DNA of 64,000 nucleotides from Halobacillus locisalis (GTDB lineage Bacteria; Bacillota; Bacilli; Bacillales; Halobacillaceae). The position numbers and the translations under genes are program-made. A model generated the notes under the pieces. The model was not told where the DNA came from. It saw only the letters and a list, made by a program, of their open reading frames with translations, and made no database searches. The stretch covers positions 310,001 to 374,000 of the forward strand of contig NZ_JACEFG010000001.1 in assembly GCF_013694105.1 (NCBI RefSeq), written 5' to 3'. The first letter of the stretch is position 1, and every line of letters begins with the position of its first letter. This document shows positions 33,474 to 41,829 of this stretch, piece after piece.

Positions 33474-33864
33474 TTTCCTTCATCCTTACCTTCATAATAA
33501 AACCATTAATATGATCGTCCACAAGCACTTCTTCTACACCTTTTAATAGCGGCTCATGTCCGGTGCTGTTTACTTGTCTACGAATGATGTTCCCGTATTT
33601 CTCAATGGAAATCATACGATCGTTGACATCTGTTAGAAGAATGGAAGTCGGCGTTGTTGTCACTCTTTGTGACTGAGTAACTTCCATCTGTATATATTGA
33701 AATAATTGATTAGCGGCAAGTTCTTGGTTATAAGAGGCGCTGTCCAGTAGTCGAAGCAGAGGTGCAGACAAAGATACGATTAGTAGGAAAATGAACAAGC
33801 TGATAAGGGTTTCCATCATCGTGAACCCTTTATGGTGATCGGGCAAAAAGACATATGGTCTCAA
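33358..33864 (-). CDS. comGF: Competence protein ComGF, with C-terminal extension
   Basis: 168 residues, about 40 longer than the usual ~127. TTG start 6 nt after AAGGAGG. Prepilin site HKGFTMMETLISL. The first ~130 residues have ComGF character (VTQSQRVTTTPTSILLTDVN). The last ~38, from PPHKRTRTG, lie out of frame over the start of comGG. A lost stop codon is the simplest explanation. It also overlaps comGE by 35 nt. Confidence 0.82.
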   Translation of the reverse strand: MRPYVFLPDHHKGFTMMETLISLFIFLLIVSLSAPLLRLLDSASYNQELAANQLFQYIQMEVTQSQRVTTTPTSILLTDVNDRMISIEKYGNIIRRQVNSTGHEPLLKGVEEVLVDDHINGFIMKVRMKENERYSKFIFVPPHKRTRTGIPFSFNPIPFVHHGNIAYH

Positions 33865-34180
33865 TGGTTTCCTCCTTAATCTTGAGACAGCCTTTCAGAT
33901 GCTGGTCCTCAATTGTGAACTCGTAATAGATGTGCGACCACCGGTGGTCTTGAATGATAAGAGGGAGAGTTGCTTCCTTTTTTTCTTCTATAGTATGGAG
34001 TTGATCATGAAGAGTCGAAAGGGACAGGCGTTGAATAGACAAATCTTTTTGACTGGACCGGACCTCAAATAGAAGAGGGAGCAAAGTTAGAGTAAGGAAT
34101 AGGAATAGGCTAAAGGCCGTAAGGGTTTCAACTAACGTAAAGCCCCGTGAGTTATTCAATGGTTGCTCGACTGATTCCAA
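33830..34180 (-). CDS. comGE: Pseudopilin ComGE
   Basis: 116 residues. Prepilin cleavage motif RGFTLVETLTAF followed by a hydrophobic helix (SLFLFLTLTLLPLLFEV). The TTG start at 34180 lacks a strong RBS; an internal TTG seven codons later is an alternative. It overlaps comGD by 29 nt, so coupling is likely. Confidence 0.78.
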   Translation of the reverse strand: MESVEQPLNNSRGFTLVETLTAFSLFLFLTLTLLPLLFEVRSSQKDLSIQRLSLSTLHDQLHTIEEKKEATLPLIIQDHRWSHIYYEFTIEDQHLKGCLKIKEETIETICLFARSP

Positions 34181-34625
34181 ATGGAAACGTTACTTTGTAA
34201 GAGCGATCAGGACTGTAGAAACGCATGGTTCCGGGGTGGCGTATAGTTCCATTCCGATTAAATCGGATTGGCGATCGGGTTGTGTTCATTTGATAGCTCC
34301 AATCTTTAGGGAGGGGTCTGTGAAACATTGTTTGATTCGACTCGCCATCATAAAGGGTATAATCATTCGTCTGTTTTTGGAACAAAAGATAATACGATCC
34401 GTGATCTTGCATGGTTAACTGTTGAGTAAGTAACAAGTCCGATTGAAATTGTTCAAGGAAGTGCTCCGCCTTTATAGAAGAGATGATGTTATGTTGGATA
34501 GGGGATATGATGAGCAAGAGGGCACTCCAAGATACTAAAACAAGGAGCACTTCTGTTAAAGTGAAACCAGATCTGTTACGGAGTGACTGGAGGCCCAGAA
34601 ATGACTTCTCCTTCTGTAGTTCCAT
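34152..34625 (-). CDS. comGD: Pseudopilin ComGD
   Basis: 157 residues from ATG 34625; an ATG four codons earlier (34637) is equally possible because neither has ideal RBS spacing. Prepilin site RSGFTLTEVLLVLV after a leader of ~22 residues, then a hydrophobic helix and a small globular domain. Minor pseudopilin of the DNA-uptake apparatus. Overlaps comGC by ~50 nt. Confidence 0.82.
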   Translation of the reverse strand: MELQKEKSFLGLQSLRNRSGFTLTEVLLVLVSWSALLLIISPIQHNIISSIKAEHFLEQFQSDLLLTQQLTMQDHGSYYLLFQKQTNDYTLYDGESNQTMFHRPLPKDWSYQMNTTRSPIRFNRNGTIRHPGTMRFYSPDRSYKVTFPFGISRATIE

Positions 34626-34890
34626 AAGACAACACATCTCCGTTTGGACACTCCTTCTGTTTTAGGTATCCATCTGAAACTAACACATCAATGGATTCCG
34701 GAAAGTCATCATTTTCGATATAGTAAGCTTCTGTCTGGGCTTGTGCGCTTGAAAGTAACGCTGCACACCCTTTGGTGCGAATCGATTTATTTTGTGCGGA
34801 CAAATTCGGGATCGTGATAATTAATAGGACAGAGATTACTAGTAGTACAATAAGCATTTCAACTAAGGTAAAACCCCGTTCATTTTTCAT
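34576..34890 (-). CDS. comGC: Major competence pseudopilin ComGC
   Basis: 104 residues from ATG 34890, spaced 9 nt after AAAAGGAG; the open frame upstream is not used. Leader MKNERG then FTLVEMLIVLLVISVLLIIT, the class-II prepilin signal cleaved by ComC. Two Cys residues (KGCAALL and QKECPNG) could form the known intramolecular disulfide. Builds the competence pseudopilus. Confidence 0.93.
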   Translation of the reverse strand: MKNERGFTLVEMLIVLLVISVLLIITIPNLSAQNKSIRTKGCAALLSSAQAQTEAYYIENDDFPESIDVLVSDGYLKQKECPNGDVLSYGTTEGEVISGPPVTP

Positions 34891-34904
34891 ATGAATGGCT
34901 CCTT

Positions 34905-35957
34905 TTATAATTGATTCATCCACTCGTATAGTGGAAGCATAATCGATGCGTAAATCGTGATAACAAGAAAGGCGATCAGAAGGAAGAAGGCGGGCTGAAT
35001 CCATTGCACCCATTTCAATAGGGTGGTTTTCATGTGATCCATATAAAATTCAGACAATAGTTCAAGTTCATCGTTTAGGGCGTCGACGTCATTTGTTTGA
35101 TGAAACAAGTCGGTCAGTTCTGAACGCAACATCTCGCAAGGATGAATCGCTTGACTCAGTGTTCTGCCGAAAGCGAGCTCGTTCAATATTTGTTCACTAT
35201 AATGAGCTAAAATATCGTACCTCTGGTGTTGACGCATGAACTCTAACGATTCTTTCAGTGTCAATTTTGTCTGAAGCAACGTCTGAAGGTGATGGCTGAA
35301 TAGAAAGGAGAGAACAAACGAATAGCCCTTGTAGAAGAGGGGAATCTTTTTGAACAAACGTATCCGATTATCGATGGATAGTTTAGGTGTGATCAGACGG
35401 AGAAGAATTGAGGCTAGCACACTAAGAAGGGCAAGTACGCCTAACGTACGGATGAAAAGGGAAATGCCTTTCAAAAGCCAAAGCGTGTCTGTGCTCTGCT
35501 CTTCAAAAAGCACAAGGAAATTCGGGAGAACGGTATGCTGTATAATCGAAAAGGCAACGAGCATAAAAAGGAGAAGGAGAACAGGGTATCTGGTAGCTTG
35601 AATGACTTTTCTCGTATACTCTCTTCTTAATTGAAGGATGTCCTTACATTGTCTGAAAGAAGAGGCGAGGTCGTGCTGGGAGCGGGCGAAGTAAAGGTAA
35701 TTAGTGACAACCTTTGAAAACTTGGCATTCCTGAAGCCTTCATCAATGGTCTCTCCTTTTGTTAAGGAATGGTTCAATTCGTCGGAAATCGGTTTGAGTG
35801 TCTTGTCCCAGCTTGTCATCGATAATGCCTCTAACAGCGGATAACCTTTTGATAAGATGTGACTGACTCTGTGAAAAAATAATATTTGAGTATGGACCGG
35901 AAGCGGTCGCTCAAATTTCCAACTCCATGTTGGAAGCTTTCGTAAAGCCGAGCGCAT
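34905..35957 (-). CDS. comGB: Competence membrane protein ComGB (T2SF)
   Basis: 350 residues, two T2SF/GspF domains with three TMs (~130-155, 170-195, 325-345). Motif FFHRVSHILSKGYPLLEAL in the first domain and a related stretch in the second. Membrane platform for pseudopilus assembly. ATG after AAGGAGGAAAG; overlaps comGA by 47 nt. Confidence 0.92.
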   Translation of the reverse strand: MRSALRKLPTWSWKFERPLPVHTQILFFHRVSHILSKGYPLLEALSMTSWDKTLKPISDELNHSLTKGETIDEGFRNAKFSKVVTNYLYFARSQHDLASSFRQCKDILQLRREYTRKVIQATRYPVLLLLFMLVAFSIIQHTVLPNFLVLFEEQSTDTLWLLKGISLFIRTLGVLALLSVLASILLRLITPKLSIDNRIRLFKKIPLFYKGYSFVLSFLFSHHLQTLLQTKLTLKESLEFMRQHQRYDILAHYSEQILNELAFGRTLSQAIHPCEMLRSELTDLFHQTNDVDALNDELELLSEFYMDHMKTTLLKWVQWIQPAFFLLIAFLVITIYASIMLPLYEWMNQL

Positions 35958-36924
35958 AAGCTTTCCTCCTTAGGGTAGGAAAAGATCGAAAAGAAGAGGA
36001 TTGATAAGGTGATTCATTCTTGATGGATTGTTCGAGTAGTTCACCGTCGAGGAGCTCGAGAATCGCTGCTCTTTTGGGAAGGAGATCATGCCCTTCGAGG
36101 GGAAGGAGTTGCTGAGCTGCTATGGCGATGAGTGTTTGTTCCATGTCGGCTTGTTTGATTTTCATTTCATGTAATCGCCGTATTGTACCGAAAGCGTCTT
36201 TCGCATGAATGGTACTAATGACCAGGTGCCCACTGAGGGCAGCCCGGAAAGCGAATTGTGCTGTATCTTGGTCGCGGATTTCCCCCACCATCAATAAATC
36301 AGGGTCATGACGCAGAGCGGCTTTTAAGCCTGTGTCATACGTAATACCAGCTCGCTCATTGACTTGTACTTGTATAATGTTATTCAAGTTCTTTTCAATG
36401 GGATCCTCAAGTGTGATAGCTTGAAAAGAGCGTCTATTCATGAGGGATTGAAGTAAGGCGTAGAGGGTGGTTGTCTTTCCGCACCCTGTAGGACCGGTGA
36501 ATAGAATCATTCCACTCTTATTACGTAGCCATCGTTCGATTTGTTTCAGTTGATCTGGAAAAAGGAATAATTGTTCTAAGGGAGTGTGGTCCATAGGGGT
36601 TAAGATGCGAATAGCCAAACTTTCTGTTCCCGTAATGGGTAGGGTGGATAAGCGTAGGTCAAAGGTGGTTTGGTCATTCCGGTGTTGTAATGTGCCGTTT
36701 TGAGGACGTTTCATTTCGCCGATGTCCATACCTGATGTGTATTTAAAATAAGAGAGAAGTTTTTTGTACAGCGGTAAGGGTAAAGTGGAATGAAAGATAC
36801 GTTCACCGTGGATGCGGAAGTAAATGTTCGTGTGTTCGGCAAAAGGGGAAAAGTGGATATCGGAAGCGGTTTGTTGAATAGCGGATACAAATAATTCGCG
36901 AGCAAAATTAGCAATCGACTTCAA
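35911..36924 (-). CDS. comGA: Competence ATPase ComGA (type II secretion/IV pilus ATPase)
   Basis: 337 residues from TTG 36924, 8 nt after GAGGTGA; the open frame continues upstream across aroK on the other strand but is not coding. Motifs: TASDIHFSPF, Walker A GPTGCGKTTT, Asp box TLEDPIEK, Walker B DLLMVGEIRD, and HLVISTIHAKDA. Powers pseudopilus assembly for DNA uptake. Promoter lies in the ~100-bp region shared with divergent aroK; I do not see a convincing ComK box. Confidence 0.95.
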   Translation of the reverse strand: MKSIANFARELFVSAIQQTASDIHFSPFAEHTNIYFRIHGERIFHSTLPLPLYKKLLSYFKYTSGMDIGEMKRPQNGTLQHRNDQTTFDLRLSTLPITGTESLAIRILTPMDHTPLEQLFLFPDQLKQIERWLRNKSGMILFTGPTGCGKTTTLYALLQSLMNRRSFQAITLEDPIEKNLNNIIQVQVNERAGITYDTGLKAALRHDPDLLMVGEIRDQDTAQFAFRAALSGHLVISTIHAKDAFGTIRRLHEMKIKQADMEQTLIAIAAQQLLPLEGHDLLPKRAAILELLDGELLEQSIKNESPYQSSSFRSFPTLRRKAYALGFTKASNMELEI

Positions 36925-37027
36925 AAATACAATCACCTCGTATTCAAATTGATTTACATAACACATATTCGACAAAAGGAAGGATATTCCTTCTTTTTCA
37001 CTAATTATTTTTTTGGAGGCATGTATA

Positions 37028-37513
37028 ATGATTTTTTTAGTTGGGTTCATGGGGAGTGGAAAGTCTACAGTAGCTAAGGAATTAGGGAAACAACTGGCTA
37101 TGCCGGTGATCGAGATGGATGAGGCTATTGAGGAAGAAGAAGGGATGACCATTAAGACGTTATTCGAGAAGTTTGGGGAGTCGTATTTTCGAGAGAAAGA
37201 AACGACTTTTCTCAAAACGATCAAGGCTGATTCTGTCGTCTCGACAGGCGGTGGCATTGTTGAAAGAGAGGAAAACGAAATTCCTTTAAGCACAGGGAAA
37301 GTTGTCTACTTACAAGCATCATGGGAAACCATTGTAGAGCGATTGCAGCAAGATACCACCCGTCCTCTCTGGAATGGGGATGACGAGCAGAAAAAGAAAC
37401 GATTTGAAAATCGGCAAGGAAAATACGAGCGGGTTGCAGATGAAACCGTTGTAGTAGACGGGAAAGATTCGGATCAAATTGTGAGTGAAATTATCCATCG
37501 TTTAAAAGGATGA
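37028..37513 (+). CDS. aroK: Shikimate kinase
   Basis: 161 residues from ATG 37028, eight nt after GGAGG. Walker A GFMGSGKSTVA, DEAIEEEEG with the shikimate-site Asp, FREKE and STGGGIV, then a lid containing TTRPLW. It phosphorylates shikimate in the chorismate pathway. Divergent from comGA; yqzE follows 47 bp later. Confidence 0.95.
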   Translation: MIFLVGFMGSGKSTVAKELGKQLAMPVIEMDEAIEEEEGMTIKTLFEKFGESYFREKETTFLKTIKADSVVSTGGGIVEREENEIPLSTGKVVYLQASWETIVERLQQDTTRPLWNGDDEQKKKRFENRQGKYERVADETVVVDGKDSDQIVSEIIHRLKG

Positions 37514-37560
37514 TGAAAGGGACATACTAAAACTAAAAGTATGGACAAAGAAGGGATTTA

Positions 37561-37743
37561 ATGGATCGTAACGATTATGTTAAATTTTTGACAGAAGAAA
37601 TGGTTAAATACATGCAACTTTCTAAACAAGAAAAGAAAGAACGTAAAGCCCGTAAACCTTCAAAAAAATCATCCTTTTACTGGTTTGGTGTGCTTCCGCT
37701 TGCTATTAAGATGATGCGGAAACGGTGGAAAGCCAACCATTAG
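37561..37743 (+). CDS. yqzE: YqzE family small protein
   Basis: 60 residues, very basic. DYVKFLTEEMVKYMQ at the start and a C-terminal hydrophobic stretch (SFYWFGVLPLAIKMMRKRW) match YqzE. In B. subtilis it lies next to comGG; here it follows aroK beside comGA. Function unknown. GAAGGGA Shine-Dalgarno. Confidence 0.85.
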   Translation: MDRNDYVKFLTEEMVKYMQLSKQEKKERKARKPSKKSSFYWFGVLPLAIKMMRKRWKANH

Positions 37744-37778
37744 GGTAAAGTTGTCATGTGGACACAGGCGAAATAATA

Positions 37779-37838
37779 GAATCATAAAAGGTAGAGGTCA
37801 CCTGTTGCAACTACGGTGTCCTCTACCTTTTATGATTC
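37779..37838. terminator. Long hairpin between yqzE and yqhG
   Basis: Perfect 19-bp inverted arms (37779-37797 and 37820-37838, with core AAAAGGTAGAGG) around a 22-nt interior. It lies between convergent genes, so a bidirectional terminator is likely. The stem is unusually long and lacks a pure T-run outside it. Confidence 0.7.
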
Positions 37839-37847
37839 TACAGTTTT

Positions 37848-38639
37848 CTAACTCGTTAACATTTCTTGACTTGTTTGCTGGGACAGATAAAACAATCCCC
37901 CGTTCACAACTTCCATCTCGATACGTGGGCGGTACCGTTTAAATAATTGCTCGTGTTCTTTGTTGAATTGATCTTCACTCATGTCGCCGGATTCATAAAA
38001 CGATTGTAGCAATTGCTCTTCCTGCTCCAATTGTTGATGCGAATCGCGAGCCCAGTTATGATTTTGAGATGATGTATGATTTTCGACATACCCTTCAATC
38101 CGTTTGTAAGCACTTTTTAACTGAATAATGGGCGTCATAGGAAAAGTGTAGTCTGAGACGGTCATATTAAAAGCGTAATTCGAAATTCGCTCCATCATAC
38201 GAGGAACGAAGGTTCCATGCAGCAATTGTAGACCTACCGATACTGGTTCGTCTTTTGTCTGCTTCCCACGATAATGAAGCAGAGCATTTACAACAAGCCA
38301 TGGGGTCAGTGCTCCGTTAGCTTGTGGTTCGTCCACCGCCTCATAAAGCCTGGTTAGTTTCCCTTTCTTCATTGCTGTTTCATAAATGGTGTGCAACTTT
38401 GGTGTTCCGGCATGTAAATAAATGCCGGGCTCGTCGGTGTTTTCTGTGAAGGTAAGTTGCATCGGCTCTCCTTGTCGATTCATTTTCTTCATATAATGCC
38501 AGTAGAAAGGGCGGTTCATAATCTCTTCATCCATAGCATTCGTTAGTTGAATGTTCATATGAGAAGGACTTTCCTCTGTTATTGTACAGCCATTCGTGTT
38601 AAAAAAATCCTTCACGAAATCGAAATGGGGGCTCGTCAA
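37848..38639 (-). CDS. yqhG: YqhG family protein
   Basis: 263 residues, soluble, no TM. Family signature NRPFYWHYMKKM and the C-terminal RYRPRIEMEVVNGGLFYLS. TTG start shares TTGA with the yqhH stop, after AAGGGAGAG, so the two are translationally coupled. In B. subtilis yqhG also neighbours yqhH. Function unknown; a partner role for the ATPase is inference. Confidence 0.9.
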   Translation of the reverse strand: MTSPHFDFVKDFFNTNGCTITEESPSHMNIQLTNAMDEEIMNRPFYWHYMKKMNRQGEPMQLTFTENTDEPGIYLHAGTPKLHTIYETAMKKGKLTRLYEAVDEPQANGALTPWLVVNALLHYRGKQTKDEPVSVGLQLLHGTFVPRMMERISNYAFNMTVSDYTFPMTPIIQLKSAYKRIEGYVENHTSSQNHNWARDSHQQLEQEEQLLQSFYESGDMSEDQFNKEHEQLFKRYRPRIEMEVVNGGLFYLSQQTSQEMLTS

Positions 38640-40279
38640 CTTAACTCTCTCCCTTCGTTCACCGTATACTCTACATAGCTCACTAAATTATTGAGTTTGA
38701 TGTCTATTTCTCCGCGACTATCGGATTCTTTCAAGATGGACTGAAGTTGCTGATCGAATGACCCTCCGGGAATTTTTTCTAAAATGTCGTCTAAGTCACC
38801 GACTGCTTTTTTGAACATTTCGATTTTCTCATACAGCATGTTCATAATGTGATCTTCAATGGTCCCTTCAATGGCAAAATTGTACACACGGATATCTTTC
38901 TCCTGACCGAAACGATGGATTCGTCCGATCCTTTGTTCGAGGCGCATCGGGTTCCAAGGCAAGTCGTAGTTGATCATTTGGTGGCAGAATTGCAAGTTGA
39001 TGCCTTCTCCCCCCGCTTCTGTAGCCACCATGACTTGTGCTTTATTTTTGAACAACTGTTTCATCCAATCTCTCTTGCTTTTGTTGAATTTTCCACTGAA
39101 AGGAACAGAAGAAATACCGTGCTGCTGTAAATACCATTGTAAGTAAAATTGAGTGGCCCTGTATTCAGTGAAAACAATGAACTTTTCATCAGATTGTTGG
39201 ATTAATTCCACCATTCGTTTTGCTTTCGTGTGGTGGGGAAGTTGCTCCAGTTGTTCCATCAGTGAAATGTATTTTTGTGCCTTGCTTTCATCCATTTTCT
39301 TGGCCATTTCTTTAAGAGACATGAAACACGCTTCTCGAGAAGAGCAGATCTCCTTTTCAAGCGTCAGCCACGCAAAGGAGTTATGGTCGGATTTTAACGC
39401 GGTTAACTGGTTGTACCATTCACTTTCTTTTTCTGTAAAAGCTAAGCGTTCATTGACAACATGGCGCTTGGATTCATTTAATCCTGTATCCTTCCTCCGG
39501 TTCCGGATCATCAGTTGACCAACAAGGGAGTGAATGTGTTCGACGCCTTTGGTGTCATCTTTATGATAGCGGTACTTTTTCTTGAAGTCTGTTAAATTCC
39601 CTAGGTACCCAGGCTTCAAGATGGAAACCAGATTGAAGAGATCGCTTAGTTTATTTTGAATGGGGGTAGCTGTTAGTAAGAGACAATACGTTTTCTGCAA
39701 GGATTGAACAAATTGATAGTTCTTCGTTTGGTGATTCTTTAATTTGTGAGCCTCGTCAATGATGACCATGTCATAAGGAATCGATAAAATCTCTTCGCGG
39801 TGGGATTCCCGTTTGGCCATATCTATAGAGGTGACCGTAACCTCCCAGTCTTTCCAGGACGCTTGTTTCTTTCTCGGCGAAGCGGCTTGGATATAGAATT
39901 TTTCGTTCAACTCTTGGACCCACTGATTGACCAACGAGGCAGGAGTCAGGATCAGGACTTTTTTGGCCACACCCCGAATCATATATTCCTTCAGAATAAG
40001 GCCTGCTTCTAAGGTTTTGCCGAGTCCTACTTCATCTGCCAGAATGGCGCGTCCATTCATTTCGTGCACCACCTTATTCGCAGCGTCCACCTGGTGGTCC
40101 AAAAAATCCACATGTGGCAAATGTTCTAAGGCTAGTAATCCGTCGAACCTGGGGATTGTCTGAAATGATGATGCTTGATAGGCAAGTTTAAAACTCTCCC
40201 AACTCGACAATTCCTCAGGATGATCTAAGCTGTCACTCAGTTTTTGGATAAACGTTTCGTCCGGATGAATATCGAACAT
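38636..40279 (-). CDS. yqhH: SNF2-type DNA/RNA translocase YqhH
   Basis: 547 residues from ATG 40279, after GATGGAGGC. Two RecA-like domains: DEVGLGKTLEAG (Walker A), VIIDEAHKLKN (DEAH), LLTATPIQN, then ATEAGGEGINLQFC and QRIGRIHRFGQEKD. A SNF2/RapA-like ATPase that translocates on duplex DNA, but lacking the N-terminal RapA modules. Coupled with yqhG. Substrate unknown. Confidence 0.92.
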   Translation of the reverse strand: MFDIHPDETFIQKLSDSLDHPEELSSWESFKLAYQASSFQTIPRFDGLLALEHLPHVDFLDHQVDAANKVVHEMNGRAILADEVGLGKTLEAGLILKEYMIRGVAKKVLILTPASLVNQWVQELNEKFYIQAASPRKKQASWKDWEVTVTSIDMAKRESHREEILSIPYDMVIIDEAHKLKNHQTKNYQFVQSLQKTYCLLLTATPIQNKLSDLFNLVSILKPGYLGNLTDFKKKYRYHKDDTKGVEHIHSLVGQLMIRNRRKDTGLNESKRHVVNERLAFTEKESEWYNQLTALKSDHNSFAWLTLEKEICSSREACFMSLKEMAKKMDESKAQKYISLMEQLEQLPHHTKAKRMVELIQQSDEKFIVFTEYRATQFYLQWYLQQHGISSVPFSGKFNKSKRDWMKQLFKNKAQVMVATEAGGEGINLQFCHQMINYDLPWNPMRLEQRIGRIHRFGQEKDIRVYNFAIEGTIEDHIMNMLYEKIEMFKKAVGDLDDILEKIPGGSFDQQLQSILKESDSRGEIDIKLNNLVSYVEYTVNEGRELS

Positions 40280-40445
40280 CGCTATGCCTCCATCTATCAA
40301 TACATATCCGTAAAAGTATTGTGAATGATTTGTAAATTTTAATAGTCAGTCCCTGAAACCCGTGATATAATGTAGCTGAATCACGATGTAACCTATTAAA
40401 TCGTTATGAAATAGTATGTCCAGACGAATCTAATAAAATACGACA

Positions 40446-40636
40446 GCGAACGACTGCAGGGGGAGAGACTACATGACGTAGCGCCGAAGGAGCAAACAAC
40501 ATTTGTGAATCTCTCAGGCAAAAAGACCTCTGTAGGACGCAGCTCTGGAGAGTGTCTACGTATGTAGGCCACCCAAGAAGCAAGCGGTTTTGGAAGCGGT
40601 ATCGAATCGTGAAACTTTCTGGTGAAAAAGACAGAG
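40446..40636 (+). ncRNA. Tandem glycine riboswitch
   Basis: Two adjacent aptamers. Aptamer 1 has GGGGAGAGAC, GCGCCGAAGGAGCAA and AATCTCTCAGGCAAAA (to ~40552). Aptamer 2 begins with CTCTGGAGAG and ends with CTTTCTGGTG and GACAGAGA. This is the gcvT-leader arrangement known from B. subtilis. Glycine binding favours read-through of the terminator that follows. Confidence 0.95.
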
Positions 40637-40670
40637 ACTTCCCCCTTATAGTGGAGAAGTCTCTTTTTTT
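40633..40670 (+). terminator. Riboswitch-controlled terminator before gcvT
   Basis: Stem AGAGACTTC/GAAGTCTCT followed by seven or more T. Its 5' arm overlaps the end of the second aptamer (CAGAGA), so ligand binding and the terminator are mutually exclusive. Confidence 0.88.
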
Positions 40671-40708
40671 ATGGACTTATGGACAGTAAGGAAAAGGAGT
40701 GGAAGTGG

Positions 40709-41809
40709 ATGTCAGGTTTAAAACGTACCCCTTTATTTGATGAGTACAAAAAAGCAGGAGCGAAAACCATCGATTTTGGTGGGTGGGATCTCCCGGTACA
40801 GTTCTCGAGTATTAAGGAAGAGCATGAGGCAACTCGTACGCAGGCAGGCTTGTTCGATGTTTCGCACATGGGAGAAGTGATTGTCGAGGGTCAGCGTAGC
40901 CTGCCGTTTTTGCAAAAAATGTTGACGAATGATGTATCTAAGTTAGAGCCTGGAAAAGCTCAATATACCATCATGTGTTACGAAAATGGCGGTACGGTCG
41001 ATGACTTAATCGTCTATCAATTAGAAGACTCTAAATACTTACTCGTTATCAATGCAGCGAACCGCGAGAAAGATGTCCAATGGTTGCGGGATCACCAGGA
41101 GGAAGAAGTTGAGATTAGCGATGTGTCGGATGAGTACGTCCAGTTAGCCCTTCAAGGCCCTAGGGCAGAAGAAACATTGCAAACGTTGACCGAAATTGAT
41201 CTATCGGCTATACGATTCTTCCGTTTTGAACAGGGAGTTGTGCTTAAAGGAGTAAGTAAGCCAGCCATAGTTTCTCGTACGGGATATACCGGTGAGGATG
41301 GGTTTGAAATTTATTTGCCTAAAGAGGCTGGTGCCGAGTTATGGCAAGCCATTCTTCAAGCGGGTGAACCTTTCGGTGTCCGCCCAATCGGACTCGGAGC
41401 TCGCGATACATTACGTTTTGAAGCGAACCTAGCTTTATATGGCCAGGAATTAACGGCAGACATCACACCGATAGAAGCTGGTTTAGGATTTGCCGTAAAA
41501 GCGAAAAAAGAATCCGATTTCATCGGGAAAGAAGTTTTGAAGAAACAAAAAGAAAATGGTCCACCTCGTAAATTGGTCGGCATAGAGATGATCGATAAAG
41601 GAATTCCGCGCACCCATTACGAAGTGTACGATGGAGAAAAACAAATAGGTTTTGTTACGACTGGTACGCAGTCTCCAACACTCGGTAAAAATGTAGGGCT
41701 CGCATTAGTCGAGGCCGCTTATGCCGAACAAGGTACAGAAGTCATGATTCAAGTGCGGAAGAGACGTTTACAAGCGAAAGTTGTCGCTACACCATTTTAC
41801 AAACGATAA
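40709..41809 (+). CDS. gcvT: Glycine cleavage system T protein (aminomethyltransferase)
   Basis: 366 residues from ATG 40709, 9 nt after AAGGAG. Motifs: [47 protein letters not shown]. It transfers the aminomethyl carbon from GcvH to THF, giving methylene-THF and ammonia. First gene of the gcv operon under the glycine riboswitch. Confidence 0.97.
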   Translation: MSGLKRTPLFDEYKKAGAKTIDFGGWDLPVQFSSIKEEHEATRTQAGLFDVSHMGEVIVEGQRSLPFLQKMLTNDVSKLEPGKAQYTIMCYENGGTVDDLIVYQLEDSKYLLVINAANREKDVQWLRDHQEEEVEISDVSDEYVQLALQGPRAEETLQTLTEIDLSAIRFFRFEQGVVLKGVSKPAIVSRTGYTGEDGFEIYLPKEAGAELWQAILQAGEPFGVRPIGLGARDTLRFEANLALYGQELTADITPIEAGLGFAVKAKKESDFIGKEVLKKQKENGPPRKLVGIEMIDKGIPRTHYEVYDGEKQIGFVTTGTQSPTLGKNVGLALVEAAYAEQGTEVMIQVRKRRLQAKVVATPFYKR

Positions 41810-41829
41810 AGAACGAGGGGGAAGTATGA

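Noticed and set aside
36925-37027. ComK box upstream of comGA
   Set aside because: A/T runs are present, but no pair of AAAA-N5-TTTT sites with standard spacing could be placed.
36925-37293. N-terminal extension of comGA on the minus strand
   Set aside because: It overlaps aroK on the other strand; the ComGA family start and a good RBS are at 36924.
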